Below are positions 61,160 through 64,000 of a stretch of 64,000 nucleotides of DNA, one piece after another. Origin of the DNA: Nonomuraea aurantiaca (GTDB taxonomy: Bacteria > Actinomycetota > Actinomycetes > Streptosporangiales > Streptosporangiaceae); NCBI RefSeq assembly GCF_020215705.1, contig NZ_JAIWNB010000034.1, positions 1-64,000 of the forward strand. Reading direction: 5' to 3'. Made by a program: the position numbers and the translations under genes. The notes beneath the pieces are model-generated. The model was not told the origin of the DNA. It worked only from the letters and a program-made list of their open reading frames with translations, and did no database searches. How positions within the stretch are numbered: position 1 is the stretch's first letter; each line of letters opens with the position of its first letter.

Positions 61160-61519
61160 TTAGGTGGCGATGTCGGGATAGGGCATGGCGAAGTGCGCGA
61201 GCCGCTGGGCGTACTCGAGCTGGAATCCCAGAGGCTCGTGGTCCCGCTCGAACATCGCGATGAACAGCGTGAGCGTGAGGAAGGGATGCGCCCCCAGCCC
61301 GAACAGTGCCGGATAGTCGTGCGTGGCCAGCGCCTCGCGCTCGACGTCGTCGAACCGCAGCCAGGTGGAGGACTCACCGTCGTGGCAGTTGAGGATGCGG
61401 TTGGCGTACTCGGCCTCCCACATCGCCACCGTGCCGCGCGGGTCCTCGCGGTAGCGCTCGACGAGCTCGGGATCGCGGTCGACGGTGAACAGGAACTTGT
61501 CGAGCAGGTACTTGCTCAC
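61160..61519 (-). CDS. LigA-like extradiol dioxygenase small subunit
   Basis: A 119-residue protein from GTG 61519, overlapping the LigB stop (GTGA at 61516-61519). The pattern matches the alpha subunit of protocatechuate 4,5-dioxygenase-type enzymes: YLLDKFLFTVDRDPELVERY, REDPRGTVAMWEAEYANRIL and LTLTLFIAMFERDHEPLGFQ. This subunit has no metal site; it completes the active site of LigB. The pair is translationally coupled. Confidence 0.82.
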   Translation of the reverse strand: MSKYLLDKFLFTVDRDPELVERYREDPRGTVAMWEAEYANRILNCHDGESSTWLRFDDVEREALATHDYPALFGLGAHPFLTLTLFIAMFERDHEPLGFQLEYAQRLAHFAMPYPDIAT

Positions 61520-62379
61520 GAGCCGCCTCCGTTGGGATACCAGGTGAAGTAGGCCTCCATGGTGTGGAACAGGTCGTAGGTGTCGACGTAGTCGGCCTTC
61601 CTGCCCTCGCCCGCGACGCCCATCATCAACATGAAGTCCATGAACCCGTGGGTGGCGTTGCCCGGCGTCCACAGGCTGTCCAGCGTCACCTCGGCCAGGC
61701 AGCCCTCGATGTCCCCGGACGCGATCCAGCCGACGGCCTTCTGGTCGAACTCCGGGTCCGGCCCGTGCGGGCCGAACTGGCGCGGCCCGCCGAGCTCGAG
61801 CGACAGGTGCCCGGTGCCGATGACCGCGACCCTCTTGTCTGCCGGCCACGCCTCGACCAGCTGCCTGATCGTCCGCCCGAGCTGGACGAACCTGGAAGGG
61901 CGCGGTAAGGGCGGCGCGAAGATGTTGGTGTAGATCGGCACGATCGGCAGGTCGTTCTGCGGCCGGAGCGTGATGATCGGGCACGTGATCGAGTGGTCGA
62001 TCCGCAGCTCGTTGGAGAACGCCAGGTCGAACCCGGCGTCGATGCCTTCGCGCAGCACGTACGCCGACAGGTCCTCCTGGCCCTTGAACAGCATCCTCGG
62101 CAGGCCGAACTCGCGCTCCTCGTTGTAGAAGTTCGCGTCGTAGAAGGGGGCCTTGCCGACCAGGAACTGCGGCATGTTGTCCAGCCACAGCTGGTGGAAG
62201 TGGTCCGAGCCGACCATCACCAGCACGTCCGGGCGGGCCCGGGTCAGCGTCTCCCGGAACGCCTCCACCTTGCGTACCCACTCGTCCGCGAACGGCGGGC
62301 GGTCCTCCCCGGTGGCGGTGCTGGCCCGGTAGAAGAAGGGATGGTGGGTGGACGCGATCACCGCGACCAGTTCAGCCAT
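61516..62379 (-). CDS. LigB-like class III extradiol dioxygenase
   Basis: A 287-residue extradiol ring-cleavage dioxygenase (LigB superfamily). Expected Fe(II) ligands: His12 in IASTHHPFF and a second His in GSDHFHQLWL region, with the Glu in the C-terminal half; the catalytic His lies in IGTGHLSLELGG. With LigA it forms the alpha-beta unit of protocatechuate/gallate/syringate 4,5-dioxygenases. The aromatic substrate is probably a dihydroxybenzoate, opening the ring to a 4-carboxy-2-hydroxymuconate semialdehyde type product. Confidence 0.88.
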   Translation of the reverse strand: MAELVAVIASTHHPFFYRASTATGEDRPPFADEWVRKVEAFRETLTRARPDVLVMVGSDHFHQLWLDNMPQFLVGKAPFYDANFYNEEREFGLPRMLFKGQEDLSAYVLREGIDAGFDLAFSNELRIDHSITCPIITLRPQNDLPIVPIYTNIFAPPLPRPSRFVQLGRTIRQLVEAWPADKRVAVIGTGHLSLELGGPRQFGPHGPDPEFDQKAVGWIASGDIEGCLAEVTLDSLWTPGNATHGFMDFMLMMGVAGEGRKADYVDTYDLFHTMEAYFTWYPNGGGS

Positions 62380-63193
62380 GCGAACCTCCTGGGGGATGCG
62401 GCTCGGGCGAGACGGACTGGTGGTTCAGGTCGACCGACAGGAAGATCTCGTTGGCCACCGGGTGACGCAGCTCCTCGGCCAGCTGCCCGATCAGCCCCGC
62501 CGTCCGGGCCAGCAACGCGAACCCGCGCAGCAGCTCCAGAGGCAGCCCCAGGTCGGCGAGCGCCGCGCCGCAGACCCCGGCGCCGTTGAGCGGCAGCGTA
62601 CGGCCCAGCACCCGCGGATGGACCCGGCCGATCGCGGCGAACAGCGACAGGTGCGACCCGAGGAGCCCCTCCTCTTCGGCGATCTGGAACAGCCGTGGCG
62701 TCCGTGGATCGACCTCCTTGTGCACGTGGTGGCCGAGGCCGGGGATGCGCCGCGCCGCCGTACGCTGGGCCGACACGACGTCCAGGGCGACGGCGTCCCA
62801 CCCGGCGTCGTCGGCCGGCGGCGGGCCGTCGAGCGAGGTCAGCACGTCGTGCAGGAACCGGCCGCTGTCCTCGGTGACCCCGAGGAAGCGGGACCCGCCG
62901 CCGAGCAGCCCGGCCGCCAGCGCGCCCTGTACGGAGTCGGGCGCGGACAGGTACGTCAGCCGGGTCACGATCGCCGTGGGCGTGAACCCGTGGTCGGCCA
63001 GCGCGGCGAGCACGGCTTCGAACACGCGGGTCTCGCCCGGCGTCGGCCGCCGCTGGGTGGCCAGCCAGAAGGCCAGCTCGCCGAAGCCGACCTTGCCCAT
63101 CACCTCATGGGCCAGATCGTGGCCGAGCAGGGTGATCGACGTCGGCGTCGACGCGCCGAGCGCCGTGGGGTAACCGTTCACGGGGTCAGCCAT
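62372..63193 (-). CDS. Citryl-CoA lyase-like protein (citrate synthase superfamily)
   Basis: A 273-residue citrate synthase-superfamily protein. ITLLGHDLAHEVMGKVGFGE, LVTRLTYLSAPDSVQGALAA, ARRIPGLGHHVHKEVDPRT (citrate synthase His and arginine equivalents), SLFAAIGRVHPRVLGRTLPL and NGAGVCGAALADLGLPLELL. In related operons such short proteins are named citryl-CoA lyase. With an adjacent CoA-transferase it could cleave a CoA-activated C6 or C7 acid derived from ring cleavage. It overlaps LigB by eight bases; its start lies in a duplicated segment (see repeats). Confidence 0.85.
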   Translation of the reverse strand: MADPVNGYPTALGASTPTSITLLGHDLAHEVMGKVGFGELAFWLATQRRPTPGETRVFEAVLAALADHGFTPTAIVTRLTYLSAPDSVQGALAAGLLGGGSRFLGVTEDSGRFLHDVLTSLDGPPPADDAGWDAVALDVVSAQRTAARRIPGLGHHVHKEVDPRTPRLFQIAEEEGLLGSHLSLFAAIGRVHPRVLGRTLPLNGAGVCGAALADLGLPLELLRGFALLARTAGLIGQLAEELRHPVANEIFLSVDLNHQSVSPEPHPPGGSHG

Positions 63194-63259
63194 GCGCGCG
63201 GCTCCTCGCTGTGGGACAAGCGTTCACGAGGTCAGCCATGCGCGCAGCTCCTCGCCGTG
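63175..63259. repeat. 39-bp tandem duplication at a gene junction
   Basis: 63175-63213 and 63221-63259 match at 36 of 39 bases by eye. Copy 1 contains the citryl-CoA lyase start; copy 2 contains the end of the CoA-transferase gene and an equivalent start codon. Confidence 0.85.
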
Positions 63260-64000
63260 CTCGTCGAGGTCGGGCGGCGGCAGCCGGTAGCTCACCGGGG
63301 TCTCGGAGAACCTGATCGGATGCCGCGTCGTCGGCATCGCGCGCTCGCCCTCCCCGGCGGCCACGACCGGGTCCAGCCCGAAGCGCTCGGCCATCGCGAA
63401 GCCCCCGTCGATCGTGTTGATCGGCCCGCTCGGCACCCCCGCCTCGACGAGGAGCTGGAACCACTCGACCGCGCCGCGCTTGGCCAGCCGCTCGACGAGG
63501 ATGGGCCGCAGCTCCTCGCGGTGCGCCACCCGGTCGACGTTGCGCGCGAACCGCGGGTCGCGGGGGACGTCCGGGATGCCGAGGACCTCGCAGAGCCGGC
63601 GGAACGACCCGTCGTTGGGCGCGGCGATGATCAGGTCGTTGTCCGCGGTCGGCAGCGGCTCGTACGGGAACACGCTCGGATGCGCGTTGCCCATCCGGTA
63701 CGGCACGGTGCCGCCCGCCACGTACGCGGAGCTGTGGTTGACCAGCCCGGTGAGCGCCGACGACAGCAGGTTGACCTCGACCAGCTGCCCCTGCCCCGCG
63801 GCGTCGCGGTGCCGCAGCGCGGCCAGGATGCCGATGACGGCGTGGTTGCCCGCCATGACGTCGAAGACCGAGATCCCGGCCCGGTACGGCGGCCCGTCCG
63901 CGTCGCCGGTGAGACTCATCAGGCCGGAGATGGCCTGGACCATCAGGTCGTAGCCCGGCACGTCACGCCCGGCGCCCGACCCGAACCCGGTGATCGAGGC
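63224..64000 (-). CDS. CaiB/BaiF family CoA-transferase, C-terminal part (runs off the window)
   Basis: The last 258 residues of a family III CoA-transferase, 5' end beyond 64000. Motifs: PGYDLMVQAISGLMSLTGDA, ISVFDVMAGNHAVIGILAAL and DNDLIIAAPNDGSFRRLCEV, and GLDPVVAAGEGERAMPTTRH. The catalytic Asp of the family lies upstream, outside. As the first gene of the operon here, it would activate the acid for the citryl-CoA lyase-like protein. Confidence 0.88.
   Translation of the reverse strand, partial: ASITGFGSGAGRDVPGYDLMVQAISGLMSLTGDADGPPYRAGISVFDVMAGNHAVIGILAALRHRDAAGQGQLVEVNLLSSALTGLVNHSSAYVAGGTVPYRMGNAHPSVFPYEPLPTADNDLIIAAPNDGSFRRLCEVLGIPDVPRDPRFARNVDRVAHREELRPILVERLAKRGAVEWFQLLVEAGVPSGPINTIDGGFAMAERFGLDPVVAAGEGERAMPTTRHPIRFSETPVSYRLPPPDLDEHGEELRAWLTS

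Noticed and set aside
60058-61377. Minus-strand frame of 439 codons through the IclR gene
   Set aside because: It runs antisense through the IclR regulator and out of frame through LigA; composition is that of a shadow.

Overview
The window is high-GC DNA with actinomycete habits: frequent GTG/TTG starts, 4-bp stop/start overlaps, a SARP/AfsR regulator, a SigB/SigF-type sigma factor, an ECF41-type sigma factor, DUF2637, and actinobacterial small membrane families. It fits a filamentous actinomycete, perhaps Streptosporangiales; that placement is inference. There is no rRNA, no complete tRNA, no CRISPR array and no transposase. The only tRNA sequence is a 25-bp tRNA 3' end that looks like an attachment-site scar.

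Region 1 (1-2 kb) is the relic edge of an integrative element: a DUF2637 gene, the tRNA 3' end with a terminator-like hairpin, and a tyrosine integrase C-terminal fragment. Region 2 (2-19.5 kb) looks like a general-stress island: a SigB-like sigma factor, three STAS proteins, an atypical kinase, CsbD, GlsB/YeaQ, DUF1206, DUF6328, DUF3562, a VC0807-like and a DUF6458-like membrane protein, a UBP zinc finger, a MerR regulator, and five copies (one broken) of an unnamed paralogous family. No RsbW-type anti-sigma factor is visible. Broken genes (kinase, YdcF, HAD fragments) are scattered through it.

Region 3 (19.8-26.5 kb) is heavily decayed: a multiply frameshifted secreted protein, a serine-recombinase/tyrosine-recombinase chimera, a VapBC45-type module with a truncated toxin, a 5'-truncated molybdopterin oxidoreductase, and fragments of a GH15 enzyme and an ABC permease. 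Region 4 (26.58-32.76 kb) is an intact cassette between such debris: an aromatic amino acid ammonia-lyase/aminomutase (MIO enzyme), and divergently a FOXRED2-like flavoprotein, an adenylate-forming ligase and an MFS transporter, with a perfect inverted repeat in the shared promoter. It looks like an acquired small-molecule pathway starting from tyrosine and is the best candidate for an undescribed system here. Its right flank (32.9-36.7 kb) holds a mangled antiporter fused to a copy of the DUF2637 gene end, an ABC exporter pair and a broken winged-helix gene.

Region 5 (36.8-46.7 kb) has a large SARP regulator interrupted by an in-frame TAG, a secreted peptide with four heptad repeats, a broken AraC regulator, secreted proteins, and a TetR/DHA2 efflux pair. 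Region 6 (46.7-56.4 kb) is metal related: DUF4396 protein, CopA-type ATPase and a His-rich secreted protein, followed by a three-subunit molybdenum hydroxylase operon and a two-component system. Three promoters in this region share an exact ATAC-N9-GTAT motif. Region 7 (56.4-60.3 kb) has a DoxX/ECF41 pair, a secreted protein and a LuxR-type regulator with an internal deletion. Region 8 (60.3-64 kb) is an aromatic catabolic operon: an IclR regulator opposite LigA/LigB-like extradiol dioxygenase subunits, a citryl-CoA lyase-like protein and a CoA-transferase that runs off the end.
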